A stretch of DNA of 64,000 nucleotides, taken from contig VNWV01000006.1 in assembly GCA_009801085.1 (NCBI GenBank), positions 248,001 through 312,000 on the forward strand. Reading direction: 5' to 3'. Source of the stretch: Lasiodiplodia sp. COLG20 (taxonomy: Eukaryota > Ascomycota > Dothideomycetes > Botryosphaeriales > Botryosphaeriaceae). The position numbers and the translations under genes were made by a program. The notes under the pieces are model-generated. The model saw only the letters and a list, made by a program, of their open reading frames with translations. It did not search any database and was not told the DNA's origin. Positions 44,981-57,114 of this stretch are shown piece after piece (position 1 is the stretch's first letter; every line of letters begins with the position of its first letter).

Positions 44981-47900
44981 ATGGCACCGGTCCCGTCTGT
45001 TTCTATAACCATCGGTCAGTGATACCTTTGTGATTGACTGTGTAGTCGATGCTGATCATGTTCCATTTTCAGACCGTGGTGGAACGTTCTGCGATGTGTG
45101 GGCGCACACGGCTGATGGCAAAGAGACCGTCTTCAAGCTGCTGTCTGTCGACCCTTCGTCTTACCCAGACGCACCCACGGAAGGGATCAGGAGAGTACTG
45201 GAGCAGGTGACTGGGCAGTCGATACCCAAAGGCCAACCGCTCGATGGCAGTCTGATCGAATCAGTAAGAGTCGGAACGACGGTGGCAACGAAGTCAGGCA
45301 CGCTTCTTCGGTGTCGATCCACTGATGACTAACCCGGCGACAGTGCTCTGTTGGAACGCAAGGGGGAACGCTTCACCCTGCTGACCACCGAGGGGTTTCG
45401 GGACATCTGTCGCATCGGTGATCAGACAAGACCCAAGCTGTTTGAGCTCAACATTCGGAAGCCGGGTGTGCTCTACTCTAAGGTCATCGAGATCGCTGAG
45501 CGTGTAACGGTGGAAGACTACGTTCTGAACCCCCATCCTTCCGAGATCGACCTCTCCGATCCCGATCTTGTCAAGACGGCCAGTGGAGAGGTGATTCGAA
45601 TCCTAAAGAGGCTCGATCACAGTGCCGTTAGAGAACAGCTTCAAAGACTGTTCGATGAAGGCTTCCGCTCCCTGGCTATTTGCTTCCTGCATTCCTACCT
45701 TTTCCCTGGTGCGTCGCCCAAAGCTGGATTTCTTAGAGCAAATGCTGATGCGTAGATAATACAGGCCATGAGAAAGACGTAGCACAGATTGCCCGCGATG
45801 TGGGATTCGAGCACATCTCACTGTCGTCGGAGTTGAGCCCGAACATCAAGATTCTGCACCGCACCACGTCGGCATGTGCTGATGCATACCTCTCGCCTAC
45901 GGTCAAGAGGTATGTAGACGGCTTCATCTCTGGCTTCTCTGTGTTGCCGAATAGGGTGGACTTTATGCAGTCAGATGGTGGTCTTAGCGCGGCATCAAAA
46001 TTCACTGGGTTGAAAGCCATCTTAAGTGGGCCGGCAGGCGGAGTCGTTGCAATTGCCCGAACATGTTACGATCCTGCCGAAGGCACTCCAGTAATTGGAT
46101 TCGATATGGTATGGTCTCATGAATCTACACAGGATATAGCTGACTTGAACAGGGAGGGACAAGCACGGATGTCAGCCGCTTTGATAAGTTGTTCGAGCAC
46201 GTTTTCGATACCACCATCAGCGGGACTACCATTACATCTCCGATGCTTGACGTCAAGACTGTTGCAGCAGGCGGTGGATCAATCCTCAGCTGGAGAAACG
46301 GCCTTTTTGTTGTCGGGCCCGAGGTAAGTACCTGTTGGGTGTGAAACGGGCCACTGTTGACCGTTCGCAGAGTGCTGGTGCTCATCCTGGCCCCGCTTCA
46401 TACCGCAAGGGTGGACCACTCACTATTACCGATGCGAACCTATTCCTTGGTCGACTCGTGCCAGAGAAGTTTCCATCGATCTTCGGCCCGCACGCAAATG
46501 AGCCTCTTGATGTCGAAATCGTGAAGCAAAAATTCCACGAGTTGACTTCAGAGATCAATGGCACGCTGGAGAATAAGCTGACTGCTGAGCAAGTGGCGTC
46601 TGGATTCCTCGCAATGGCGAATGAGACTATGAGTCGTCCGATTCGGAACATCACCGAAGCTAGAGGGTTTGCCATGAGCAAGCACAACCTCGCCAGTTTT
46701 GGTGGTGCGGGTGGTCAGCACGCTTGCGCGATTGCACAAATCTTGGGAATGCCGAGGATCATCATTCACAAGTACTCGTCTATCCTATCTGCGTACGGGA
46801 TTGGATTGGCAGATATTGTGTCTGAGACAGCGGTCCCTGCAGCGTACGCATTCTCGGACAAAGTGCTGGACACGGTGATGGCTAAATTTGAAGAGCTAAA
46901 AGCCCAGACTACTGCGGAGCTTGTTTCTCAAGGAGTCGAGGCAGAGCTCGTGGAGCACGAATGCTACCTGAGCATGCGGTACGAGGGGTCTGACACGAAC
47001 CTGTCGATCCTGCAGCCTGAGAACAAGGATTTCCGTACGGCGTTTGTGGAGACTCATCGTCGTGAGTTTGCCTTCGAGCTCGCCAACCGCCCGATTGTGG
47101 TAGATGCCGTCAGAGTGCGTGGGGTTGGAAAGAGCAGGGAAAATGCCGTGTCACACAACTCTATTTTCCAGGAGTTATCTGAAATGGGCGATGGGACTGC
47201 CCCGGAAGTGACCTCTACCAAGCAGGTCTTCATTGATGGAAAGTGGCAAGACGTACCGGTTTACGAGCTGGCCAACCTTCCCGCAAAGACAAAGCTTACT
47301 GGACCTGCACTTGTTATCGACAACACTCAGACAATCTTGGTGGAGACAGACTGCAAAGTGTCAGTGCTCAACTCGCACCTCATCATCGACCTGCCAAGCA
47401 AGGAGACGGTCAGCTCGGATGCAGACGACTCAATCAATCCGGTTGAACTTTCTACTTTTGCCAGCAGATTCATGTCGATTGCAGAGCAGATGGGCAATAC
47501 CCTGCAGCGGACGTCGATCAGCACCTCAATCAAAGAGAGACTCGACTTCTCCTGTGCTCTTTTCACCCCAGACGGCAAACTTGTGGCAAACGCTCCGCAT
47601 ATTCCAGTCCAGTAAGTTCCTTCACCTCTTTGAAGTCTCACAACGCTCACAAGCCACAGCCTCGGCTCAATGCAGTTCGCCATCCAATACCAGCACTCGA
47701 TCTGGGAGGGCAAACTCCAACCGGGCGACGTCCTCTTAACCAACCACCCCGAATGCGGCGGCACGCACCTCCCCGACCTCACCGTCGTCACGCCCGTCTT
47801 CGCCTCGGGCCAGCTCATCTTCTACGTCGCCTCACGCGGCCACCACACGGACATCGGCGGCATCGGCATCACGAGCATGGTGCCCGACTCCAAGTTCCTC

Positions 47901-49231
47901 TGGCAGGAAGGACTAGCGGTCAAATCGCTCAAGATCGTCAGCGGCGGCGTCTTCGACGAGGGGGCCGTACGCAAGGCCTTCCTCGACGTGGCCGACGGGC
48001 CGGGCTGCAGCGCGACGCGGCGGCTGAACGACAACGTCTCGGACCTGAAAGCGCAGATCGCGGCGAACCAGCGCGGCATCACGCTGCTGCAGGCCATGTG
48101 CGCCGAGGCGGGCACGCCGCGCGTGCAAAAGTACATGTACGGCATCCAGGCCAACGCCGAGCTCGCCGTGCGCGCCCTGTTCAAACGCATTGCCGCCGCC
48201 CACACCACCACCTCCTCCTCTTCCTCCCCCTCCCCCTCCTCCTCCCCCGCCGACACCCCCACCATCCTCCACGCAAAAGACTTCTACGACGACGGCACCC
48301 CCGTCGCCCTCACCATCACCATCTCGCCCTCCACCGGCAGCGCCGTCTTCGACTTCACCGGCACCGGCGCGCAAACCCTCGGCAACATGAACTCGCCCGC
48401 CAGCATAACCCACTCCGCCGTCATCTACGCTTTGCGCTGCCTGATCGACCTGGACATCCCGCTCAACCAGGGCTGCCTCAACCCCGTCTCCATCCTCATC
48501 CCGCGCCACTCCATCCTCAACCCCTCCGGCGCCGTCGCCGTGTGCGGCTCGACGATCGCGAGCCAGCGCGTCACCGACGTCATCTTCAAAGCGTTCGGCG
48601 CCGCGGCGGCGAGCCAGGGCTGCGCGAATAGCTTCGGGTGGGGGATGGGCGGGAAAGACCCGGATACCGGGGAAGTGCGGCCCGGGTGGAATTACGGAGA
48701 GGCGCTGGGGGGAGGGAGTGGGGCCGGGGAGGGATGGGACGGCGCGGATGCGGTGCAGGTGCATTCGACGAATACGAAGACAACGGATCCGGAGGTGATT
48801 GAGCGGCGGACGCCGGTTGTCGTGAGGCGGTATGCGGTGAGGGAGGGGACGGGCGGGAAGGGGCGGTGGAGGGGCGGGAATGGGGTGGTGAGGGAGGTGG
48901 AGGCGAGGTGTCCGTTGAAGTTTAGCATTTTGAGTGAGAGGAGGGTGTATAGTCCGTATGGGATGAATGGTGGTGGGGATGGGAGTGTGGGGAAGAATTA
49001 TTGGATTAGGAGGGATGAGGATGGCGGGGAGGAGTGGATCTCGTTGGGTGGGAAGGCGGTGGTTGATGTTGCGCCTGGGGAGCGCGTGATGATTTGCACG
49101 CCTGGTGAGTTTGCAGGATACCTTTGGTGGCGAGGATTATGCTAACAGTGCTCATAGGTGGCGGTGGCTGGGGAACCCCGCTTGGGGATGATACAGCCCT
49201 TGGCGATGTGCGGCCTCTCCCGACGCAGTAG
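44981..49231 (+). CDS. OXP1: 5-oxoprolinase (hydantoinase A/B fusion)
   Basis: Predicted 1297-residue cytosolic enzyme that opens 5-oxo-L-proline to glutamate with ATP (gamma-glutamyl cycle). Exons: 44981-45014, 45073-45292, 45344-45708, 45765-46108, 46153-46323, 46371-47611, 47660-49104 and 49158-49231; all phases close. HyuA half: [60 protein letters not shown] and VAAGGGSIL. HyuB half starts near residue 740: [38 protein letters not shown], and near the end [12 protein letters not shown] completed by the last exon. Length matches yeast Oxp1. A Ser/Pro-rich stretch at about 48205-48250 is an insertion of low complexity. Start chosen at 44981 (GCC-ATG-G). Hydantoinase-type substrates remain an alternative. 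Confidence 0.95.
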
Positions 49232-49714
49232 AACGACAAGCATGAACTTGGAAGGGATCAACAATCTTGAGCATGTCACTGACCATTAACTCGTTTCAAT
49301 GTCTATTTAACCGCTTGAACTTACGTCGCGTTGCTTGCACAGATCATTGCGTCGATGTAGCAGCTTGGAACTACAGCCTTTCTAGCGGCCAAAACATGCT
49401 TCAAAAAATTCTGCAGCAAGGTTGGTGTCTTCTTTTCATTCGGCCGTTGGCGCCCCAATCAGGATGCACATGCGCTGCAGCCCCACCGAGAGGCTGCTTA
49501 CCCCCTGTTGGCCAGCGTGTATCATGGCTGCACTTTCGCTTCTGCCTGGAGCAGGGCTAATAAAGCGACCTGACCCCGCCAGCCGCTTCTTAGAATCGCC
49601 TATCCATTGACTTGTACTTCTTCGGAGCCTCAATCTTGTCTATCATTTCCGCCAGCAGTCAAAGCAACAAAGCAACTACACTGACACTGATTCACTTCGA
49701 CAACGGCCTTTAAC
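49232..49714. other. Intergenic, 483 bases
   Basis: Separates 5-oxoprolinase from the HET gene, both on the plus strand. No feature seen beyond expected 3' and promoter sequence. Confidence 0.6.
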
Positions 49715-52062
49715 ATGGAAGAGAACGAAGGAGAAACATCCAAAGTCATCATGTGGCCTCAATCCTTGGAAGGGCCACCAACAGAAGAAGGCACAACTCG
49801 ACCCACAAAATGGCGCAGAATTCAACCTGACGAATCTAGTGGCACTCACGGTCGACTATGCCATAGCTGTCAAGCCCTTAAACTGGACGATCGAAGCTTT
49901 GGGGCTCCAACGAGCTCCTTTAGGAACACATGCACTTCGCCGTACCCTGAATCTTCTTACAGCGACCGCTTCAAGGCCAGATTTATTCCAATTCTTTACA
50001 TGCGAGAGGATACCTTGCCAGATCTACCTACCCTATCTCAGTCGGAAAGGGACGGCTGCGAGTTTTGCGCTCTCTTGGCCATCGCTACCAGACGAGAATA
50101 CTACAGCCTTCAGTGGTCGACAGACAGCTTTGAAACGCCACGGCTCAACATTCTTGGTGCAGAGTATGCCTGGAAAGCAGAATATGGGCTTACTTGCCTG
50201 GGAATCCACATGAATTTCCGTAGTGGAGATGAAACCAATTCTACGACGATCCCTTTTCAGATCTCATGTTTTGAAGATATACTCTGACTTCCACCAGGAT
50301 AGTCAATCTCTTGCTGACTCCTTGCTTCTCATTCATAGGAGAATGTGCGACATGGCTAAGGATACGCTACAGACCATTGGAACGCAATCCTTTATCAGAG
50401 AAGACAGGACACCTTCTCAGGTCATGGCTTCACAAATGTCATGATTCCCATGAGGTCTGCGTTGATAAGGAAGCGAACGGCAGGCTCCCAACTCGACTTC
50501 TCGATGTTGGGGGAAGCACGCTAAATGAGGCGCCACGTCTTATCCTCTCTGCAGATGAGCTGGAGTCCCGAACCGCCATCGACACACATTACGCAGCCCT
50601 CAGCCACTGTTGGGGGAAGGGAAGCAGACCTCCCAAAACCGAAACTTTCTCAATACCACACAGGCTACAAGAAATTCCCTTGGACTCCATGCCACCGACC
50701 TACAGAGATGCTATAATGTTGACCCGGTCTTTGCGAATCCGATACCTTTGGATTGATTCGCTATGCATCATCCAAGACGATAAAGCAGACTGGGAAAAGG
50801 AGTCTGCTATTATGGTTGATGTGTACCGAAATGCACATATTACTCTGTGTGCTCTGGTCAATTCGTGTGATGATGGGTTCCTCTCACAGGTCAGACGGGA
50901 AGCTGAGATTCCCTTCGAATCTTCAGTAAATCCTCAAATTTATGGCGCCTTATCCCTACACGAGATATGGCCACGGCCTCCCAAATACCAATGGTACGAC
51001 CGAGAATATGACCATAGGGATCAATTCGACAACAGCGAATGGGACCATAGAGGGTGGACCTACCAAGAAAAGCTTTTCTCGCCCCGGAGGCTTTTTTGCG
51101 GCCTGCAGCAGTTTTGTTTCGATTGTGATACTATGGGCTGCTCAGAAGATGACTCAATCCAGAGAGCATATCTTGATAGTAGCATCGTGGGCTATCTGTT
51201 TTCTCATAATCAGGACAGCATCCTGTTCTATTATAAGAGGTGGTACGCGATGTTGACAGACTACGTGGACAGGTCTTTGACCTATGCACAGGATCGCTTA
51301 CCAGCTATCTCATCACTCGCTGCAATCATCGCAGAGAAAACAAAAGATCGGTTTGTTGCTGGCCTATGGGAAGCAGACCTGCCACGTGGACTGTTCTGGG
51401 AAAGTAGTGCGCCATCTACTCAGGACCCTCGCGGCCTACCTGACCTCATCCGACGCTTAACGAATCCTGAAATATTTGTCGCGCCTTCTTGGAGCTGGGC
51501 ATGCCTACCAACGGCCAAAGACTGGAAGTATGGGCTGACCTTAATTCCACAATTTCAGCTCATCGAGGCGCACACTCAGGTTGATGGTGATAACCAATTT
51601 GGAAAGGTAGAAAAAGCGCATTTGACCATTCTCGGGAAATTGATTCATATCCATGATTTTTCTCTGCAAAATTTGAGTTCTAATAAGATGGATTATACCG
51701 TCTCATCCTCTGGCTCATTTATCGCAAACTGGAGATTGGACTGGGTGCTCACTGATGAAGAGCTCTCTAATGGGCTTGCGAGCGAAAAAGGTGGTTCAGG
51801 AGCGAATATCGAGATTTTTATGTTGCTTCTATGTAGTGTTCCAGACGAGGAAGATGTTGGTGAAATAACCGTAGAGAGTTTCGAAGTGTGGTGCTGGGGG
51901 TGGTCGGAACTCCCCGGAGAGCTGCAAGTGGGACTGGTTTTATGTTCATTGACCGGTAAAGACGAGTATATGCGGATCGGCAGTTTTGAAACGGCTGACT
52001 GGGAAGAGGGAGGAAGAAAGCTCTTCGAATCTGTACCGGAAAGGGAGATTAAGCTGGTGTGA
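49715..52062 (+). CDS. HET-domain protein
   Basis: Heterokaryon-incompatibility-type protein of about 740 residues; such proteins trigger cell death upon non-self recognition or act in NLR-like pathways. The N-terminal exon from 49715 carries LCHSCQAL and SERDGCEFCALL, the Cys-containing segments usual before a HET domain. The second exon, open to 52062, has KCHDSHEVC, then the HET core: YAALSHCWG, MPPTYRDAI, IRYLWIDSLCIIQDD, DWEKESAIMVDVYRNA, and later DHRGWTYQEKLFSPR. The junction is unclear. One model uses a GTAGTG donor (exon end 50219) and an acceptor ending at 50338; the intervening DNA also has protein-like segments in another phase (around 50280-50345), so a frameshift or different intron is possible. 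The C-terminal third is poorly conserved, as is common in this family. Confidence 0.8.
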
Positions 52063-52404
52063 ATATCGTTTGGGTGGGTGGCGTATTGGAGCTCTTCGGT
52101 CAATGATTAGTGATGCGATGCGTAACTCTTGGTTGGTTCCCTCGTTGGTACATATGCTAAAACACATCTATCATCTTATTTTACTTCACGGTGTCGCTTA
52201 TTTGCTTAATGGCTTTATAGATTTGCAAATCCTTCAGGAAGACGGGAGTCATTGTCACGAACTATGACTGAAGTTGAAACGTGTCAGTCTTGCTGTTAGG
52301 TCTTACTCAGAACTATCCTCGAGATTAGGCAACAGTCCAATCCTCCCATTTATCCTCAGACAGTAGGCTCTGTATGATAATCCAGGTTTACTCTTTCTCC
52401 CAAA
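52063..52404. other. Intergenic, 342 bases
   Basis: AT-rich spacer between the HET gene and the leucine-rich secreted protein gene, both on the plus strand; nothing else seen. Confidence 0.6.
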
Positions 52405-54201
52405 ATGAGAGTACTTCCACTCATCCTCCTACAGTGCGCCACATTTCTACTGGGCGCCTTCGCCACAGCAGTCTCCGAGCGTCAAGAATCCACACTGGAG
52501 GCGTCTTCCCGGCAGGAACATTCCACCCTTTCTGCCTACACAAAGTGGCTTCGGAAAGACGATGAGTACCTCATTTACCCCTTTGGTAGAGACGAGGCTA
52601 CGAACGGGGCCGACGTGCTCCGGAAATGTCTTGAAAGCGACGATGCAGCGGCGTACCGAAGTAAAATCACACATATATTCCTCGTACCTCCCGTCGCTGG
52701 AACAGTAAATGAAGAACAAGAATCCCTCAAGCGCATCATCGAAATACTGCCAGGCCCACTGAACATCTGGTAAGCACCCGAACGCTTGAATACCTCACCT
52801 CCACACAAATACTAAACAAGACCACACCGCACCAGGTATCCCCCCTCCATCACGCACACCAATCTCTGGACCACCCTCGAAGAACAACAGCGCAACCCCA
52901 CCACCACCCCACGGATCAAAAACCTCGCCACCTACACCCCATCCGACCTCCCCTCCCGCGGCGTGCCACTCCCTCTCCCCACCATCATCGAATGCGGCAC
53001 CCCCCACATCTCCGCCTCCCTCGCCGCCGAACTCGACTCCCTCGACCCCATCTACCAGCATCTGACGCAGTGCCCCGACGTGCGCGCGCTGACACTCTCG
53101 CTCCACCCGGCCGGCTGCCTCGTCGGCAACGAGCCGCGCGGCTTCACATGGCGGCGGGGCGACGCTTTCCCGACGACGCAACTCGAGAACCTCACGCTAT
53201 CCGGCTACCGCTGGGACGAGGGGACGGCGGCGGCGGGATGGCTGAACGGCGCCGAGGCGTGGCGGGAGGCGATGGACTGGTCGGCGCTGCGGCGGCTGGA
53301 TGTCGACGCGCCGCCGTGGGAGTTCCTGGACGCGTTCAGGGGCCGGTTGCCGGGGTTAGAGGCGCTGGCGTTGCGGGCGCGGTACGATTTTGGGGGCGAG
53401 CGGACGCTTTGCGCGTACGAGGAGGATCCAGTCGGGGCGCGGGCGAATTATACGGAGTTCGTGGTGTAGATGCCGCCGCTAAGGGAGCTGGTGGTTGAGG
53501 GTATGGGGGAGCATCTCCCTCTGGGGCCGATTCTGGATGTGCATGGGGGTAGTTTGAGAGAGTTGACGATTCACGAGTTCGAGCGCGACTGCGCTGGAAC
53601 GCTGCTCGATGCCTCGTGGAGTCGTCCGACGTCGGGCGTTGCGGAGCTGCGGTTGATCAGGGACAAGGCGCCGCGGCTCGAGGCTTTGACTCTGGACCTT
53701 CGGCGGGAGGGCGATCTACCGGTTCCGGAGTTGGAGCTCCTTTCGACTTTCCGGGATGGTTTGAGGGAAGTGACGATCCATCTCGCGATGAACGATGTCC
53801 GTCATTTGGAAGGTTGTCGTGTGAAGTCAGTATATGATCTCGAGAAGTGCGAGAAGAAAGAGTTGATGGAACCCAAGATCGGATTGGCTTCGGTATATCG
53901 GATGATTTCCATCCTGCGCGGTAAGCGTTCGCCAGATCAGAGGGGTATTGAGTCCCTAAAGGTCGTTGTCGGAGACTATGGAAGGGCGGAGGGTGGCGGT
54001 CTCCAGTTTCGAGGTTTGTCAGACCAACCGGACAGACCTGTCATGTACGACTGTGACTTCCCCTATCCGATAGGGGATGTGACATGCGAGTTGAGTTACT
54101 GGGACGAAAATAGGCTGCATAGAGTTATTCCGGCGAAAGATAGTGATTTTTATTTCAATGCTGAGGATGTGCAGCATGATCGGAGGCGGGATGAGCTCTG
54201 A
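52405..54201 (+). pseudogene. Secreted leucine-rich protein gene with in-frame TAG
   Basis: Exon 1 52405-52769 and exon 2 from 52836, joined in frame over a 66-nt intron (W-YPPSITH). The frame stops at a TAG (53467-53469) and is immediately open again in the same phase to 54201. As it stands it encodes 332 residues; ignoring the stop gives one protein of about 575. Signal peptide: LPLILLQCATFLLGAFA. Both halves have leucine-rich strand-like units (LENLTLSGY, LRRLDVDAP, LEALALRARY before the stop; LRELVVEGM, LRELTIHEF, LEALTLDLR after it), which supports a once continuous gene. No intron large enough to remove the stop is visible. It could be a recent nonsense allele, a readthrough stop or a base-call error. 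No function is assigned; the fold recalls F-box/LRR-like fungal proteins without an F-box. Confidence 0.7.
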
Positions 54202-54236
54202 TGACGTTGATTTAGGAAAACGTTACCTCCGTTATT

Positions 54237-55106
54237 TCATACCACTTGCTCTTGACCTGTCCCTTGTGTAACATGTGCTGGGAATGCATCCCACTGCACG
54301 AGGTTCTCCCAGGGCTCCAAGTCAGGCTCCATCCACTCGATCATACAAGCCTCATTCCATTCCACGCCACCACCCTCACCCAGCCCTGGAATATCGGCCA
54401 GCAGCCCATCAAGATCCCCCAAATCATCCAGCAATAGCTCACTTCCAGGCGTTCTCTCCGACGAACTCCCCTCATCCACCATCAAGTCCGGCAACACCTG
54501 CTCTTGGCCCACCAACACGCCCTGCGCCACGCTCTCCGCCTCTCTTTTCCTCTTCTTCACTCCCGCCGCATACACCCCCGGCGTCACCCCAAACGCCGCT
54601 CTAAACACTCCATGCAAATATCTCGGCGCGCGCTCCACCTCCTTCGCCACGTCCCTCCACACGACCTCGCCGCCCTCCCTCTCCAGCACCTTCCGCGCCT
54701 TCTCCGCCGCCCGCCGACCACCCGTGTCCTCGCCATACTCCTGCTCCGCTGCAGCCTCACCACCACCGACCGTCACCACGGCCGCCGCATCAACCCCATT
54801 ATTCCCACCGTTGGACGCAGCAGCAGCAGCCACTCCACCAATAGGGTTAGAGCCGGCATGCGCGATGACGACATCAGGCCTGCAGCGCTTACAGGCGCGG
54901 AAGCCGGCCTGGGCGGCCTGGGCGGCGGCGTCGTAGAAGACGATGTTGGCGCGGCGGGCGAGGCGCGCGGGGCAGGTGGGGCGGCAGTAGATGCGCGTGC
55001 TGAGCACGGCGTAGACGAACGAGGCGTGCGCGGCCGGGTCGCGGGCGGTGAGGGCGCGCCAGCGCGTGTGCGTGTTGCTGAAGGATGATGTAGCGGCTTG
55101 AGTCAT
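54237..55106 (-). CDS. Ada-type Cys4 + AraC HTH regulator
   Basis: Single exon, 289 residues, start at 55106 (GCC-ATG-A); a longer N-terminus to 55301 is open but low-complexity. The N-terminal part matches the metal-binding domain of Ada: RWRALTARDPAAHASFVYAV, YCRPTCPAR and ACKRCRPD, with four Cys (CxxxC ... CxxC) that in Ada bind zinc and take methyl from DNA phosphotriesters. A linker rich in A and G follows, then an AraC-like helix-turn-helix (about 150-190: VWRDVAKEV, PRYLHGVFRAAFGVTPG). There is no methyltransferase domain. The acidic C-terminus (ELLLDDLGDLDGLLADI) looks like an activation region. Probably a nuclear transcription factor with a bacterial-type domain. Its stop is only 35 bases from the convergent gene's stop. 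Confidence 0.88.
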   Translation of the reverse strand: MTQAATSSFSNTHTRWRALTARDPAAHASFVYAVLSTRIYCRPTCPARLARRANIVFYDAAAQAAQAGFRACKRCRPDVVIAHAGSNPIGGVAAAAASNGGNNGVDAAAVVTVGGGEAAAEQEYGEDTGGRRAAEKARKVLEREGGEVVWRDVAKEVERAPRYLHGVFRAAFGVTPGVYAAGVKKRKREAESVAQGVLVGQEQVLPDLMVDEGSSSERTPGSELLLDDLGDLDGLLADIPGLGEGGGVEWNEACMIEWMEPDLEPWENLVQWDAFPAHVTQGTGQEQVV

Positions 55107-55796
55107 GGCGGAGCTGCTGCTGTAGGGCTGTGTGCGTTTGTTGCGTGTGCGAGGCGTGGTGGTGGAGGGTGTTCGTGGTGATGATGATGATGGTTGGAGA
55201 GGGAAAATAGCAGCAGCTGCTCGTGGCCGTTGGGTTGGGGTTCCCGGTTTAGGAAGGAGCAGGTGGGGCTGTGGCTGATGTCGGATGCTTGCGTATCGCA
55301 TTGGAAGAAGTTGGTGAAAATCTGTCCTCTTTTGGGTGATTCACGAGTAAGTTAGGACAAGGAATTTTGGAGCGTGAAGAAGACGTGTCCGGCCAGTGAG
55401 GAAAGTTGAAAGTGAAGAAAAGAAGTTGATGTACAGAGTTGTTTTGAGCTAAAGTGCATGCTGCTGTGGAATTAGCCAATCAGAGAGCGACCAGGATATC
55501 GGCATGCCCGGCACGGGACCCCGCTACAGGCACCCAATATTGTTTCACCAACTGAATCCTTCACGCGTCAGAGATAGCTCTTAAGTCGAAGAACGAGCCG
55601 GTCGCGACTGGCAACTAAGCTCTGCCCCGCCAAGGCTACTGACCCTAGGTGTTGCCGAAACCGGCATTTCGATTCACACTTGCGATTCAAGCCAACCATC
55701 ACGTCGCTCCTACCCGACGACAGTACATCACAACACCACTACGGCCTGTCTTCCCGCTCCCACTCCCTCAATCTTCTCGCAAACCCTTCAAACACC
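55107..55796. promoter_or_regulatory. Divergent promoter, Ada-type regulator and methyltransferase
   Basis: 690 bases between genes pointing away from each other (regulator -, methyltransferase +). The shared region makes joint control possible, and a DNA-alkylation sensor next to a methyltransferase is a natural pairing, but no binding site can be assigned. Confidence 0.4.
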
Positions 55797-56885
55797 ATGG
55801 CCGACCAACGCCCTCCGCGCCCCGCGCCGAGCGGCCCCAACCACGACACCACCTTCCGCAACTACACGGCCGCCGCCGCCTCTGCCTACGCCTCTACCCG
55901 CGGCTCGTACCCTCCGGCCTTGTTCGCCTTCATCCTCGACCGCCACCAGCGCACCGGCGGCCAGCTGGGTCGCGTGCTCGACGTCGGCTGCGGTCCGGGC
56001 AACGCCCTGCGTGATATCGCGCCTCACTTCGACCATGCCACGGGCGCGGATCCCGGTGAGGAAATGATTGCGACGGCTAAGAAGCTGGGGCACCGGACGA
56101 AGACGGGCGAGGAGGTTGAGTGGAATGTTTCTGGGGCGGAAGAGTTGGTGGAGAAGGCGGGGGTGGAGACGGGGAGTGTGGATTTGCTGACGGTGGCTAT
56201 GGCGGTGTGTTGCATTCTTTTTTTTTTTTTCTGTGGTCGATTGGGAGTAGTTTGATGGCTGATGATGAAACTGCAGGCCCACTGGTTCGATATGCCCGCG
56301 TTCTGGAAGCAGGCTGCGCAGCTCGTCAAGCCCGGTGGCAGTGTTGCCATCTTCACCAAGTCCTCGTACTACTGTCGTGAGTCTCAAGAAACTGTTCCTA
56401 AGAGCGCCTGAACTAGGCCGAGCTAAATGTGAGCATCAGACCCGACCATGCCAAACATCAACGAGCTGCAGCGCATCTCCGACGAATTCGAGCGCACTGA
56501 GCTCGCGCCGTACGAGTATCCGGGCAACCGCCTCTGCAGGGAGTTCTACAAAGACCTCGCCCTACCTTGGCAGGCGGAGGACGGCGGCCCGCCCGAATTT
56601 CCAGAGGAGCTGTTCGAGAGGCATGTGTGGAACGTCAACGGGGCGCTGGATGGCCTCGATGGAGAGGACTTCTTTGGCGGCAGCCTAACTCTCACGTTTC
56701 CGCAGATGGAGAAGCTGCTTGGAACTACTAGTACGGTGCAGAGATGGAGGGAGGCCCATCCTGACCTCGCCGGTACGGATAAGGATGCCATCAAGGTTTT
56801 TCTCAAGAAACTTGAGGAGGTCGCTGGAACGTCGGAGATGCGCGTGGGCATGGGATATACCTTGTTGTTCTTCAAGCGGAAGTGA
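55797..56885 (+). CDS. Class I SAM methyltransferase, Crg1/Tmt1-like
   Basis: Predicted 317 residues; exons 55797-56204, 56277-56376 and 56440-56885. Start in a strong context (ACACC-ATG-G). SAM-binding motif I is VLDVGCGPGNALRDIA (about residues 61-76), followed by ATGADPGEEMI (motif II acidic residue) and DLLTVAMA-AHWFD across the first splice, the motif-post region typical of trans-aconitate methyltransferase-like enzymes (yeast Tmt1/Crg1). QLVKPGGSVAIFT is motif III. The C-terminal third has FERTELAPYEYPGNRLCREF and LTFPQMEKLLGTTSTVQRW. Such enzymes methylate small carboxylates or lipids such as cantharidin; the substrate here is unknown. Confidence 0.92.
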
Positions 56886-57114
56886 TCCATTGGCGATCCG
56901 AGTGTCCGGTTACGAAAGATAGACTGGAGGCATCAACGGATTGAGATTGAGCAGAATAGACATTCTAATGATCATGAAACGGCTACATTACCACAGGCTG
57001 CAGCCTTCTAGCTGCAATGGGTCAAGCGGTTGCTTTCCTCCCTGTAAATATAATAATATGATAGAGTCTACTGAAGAATTTTACAGAAGGAGCGGAGTCC
57101 ACACAGTTTGTACG

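Noticed and set aside
47630..48631. Open frame of 333 codons on the plus strand
   Set aside because: Overlaps the 5-oxoprolinase exon in another phase; H/R/P-rich shadow.
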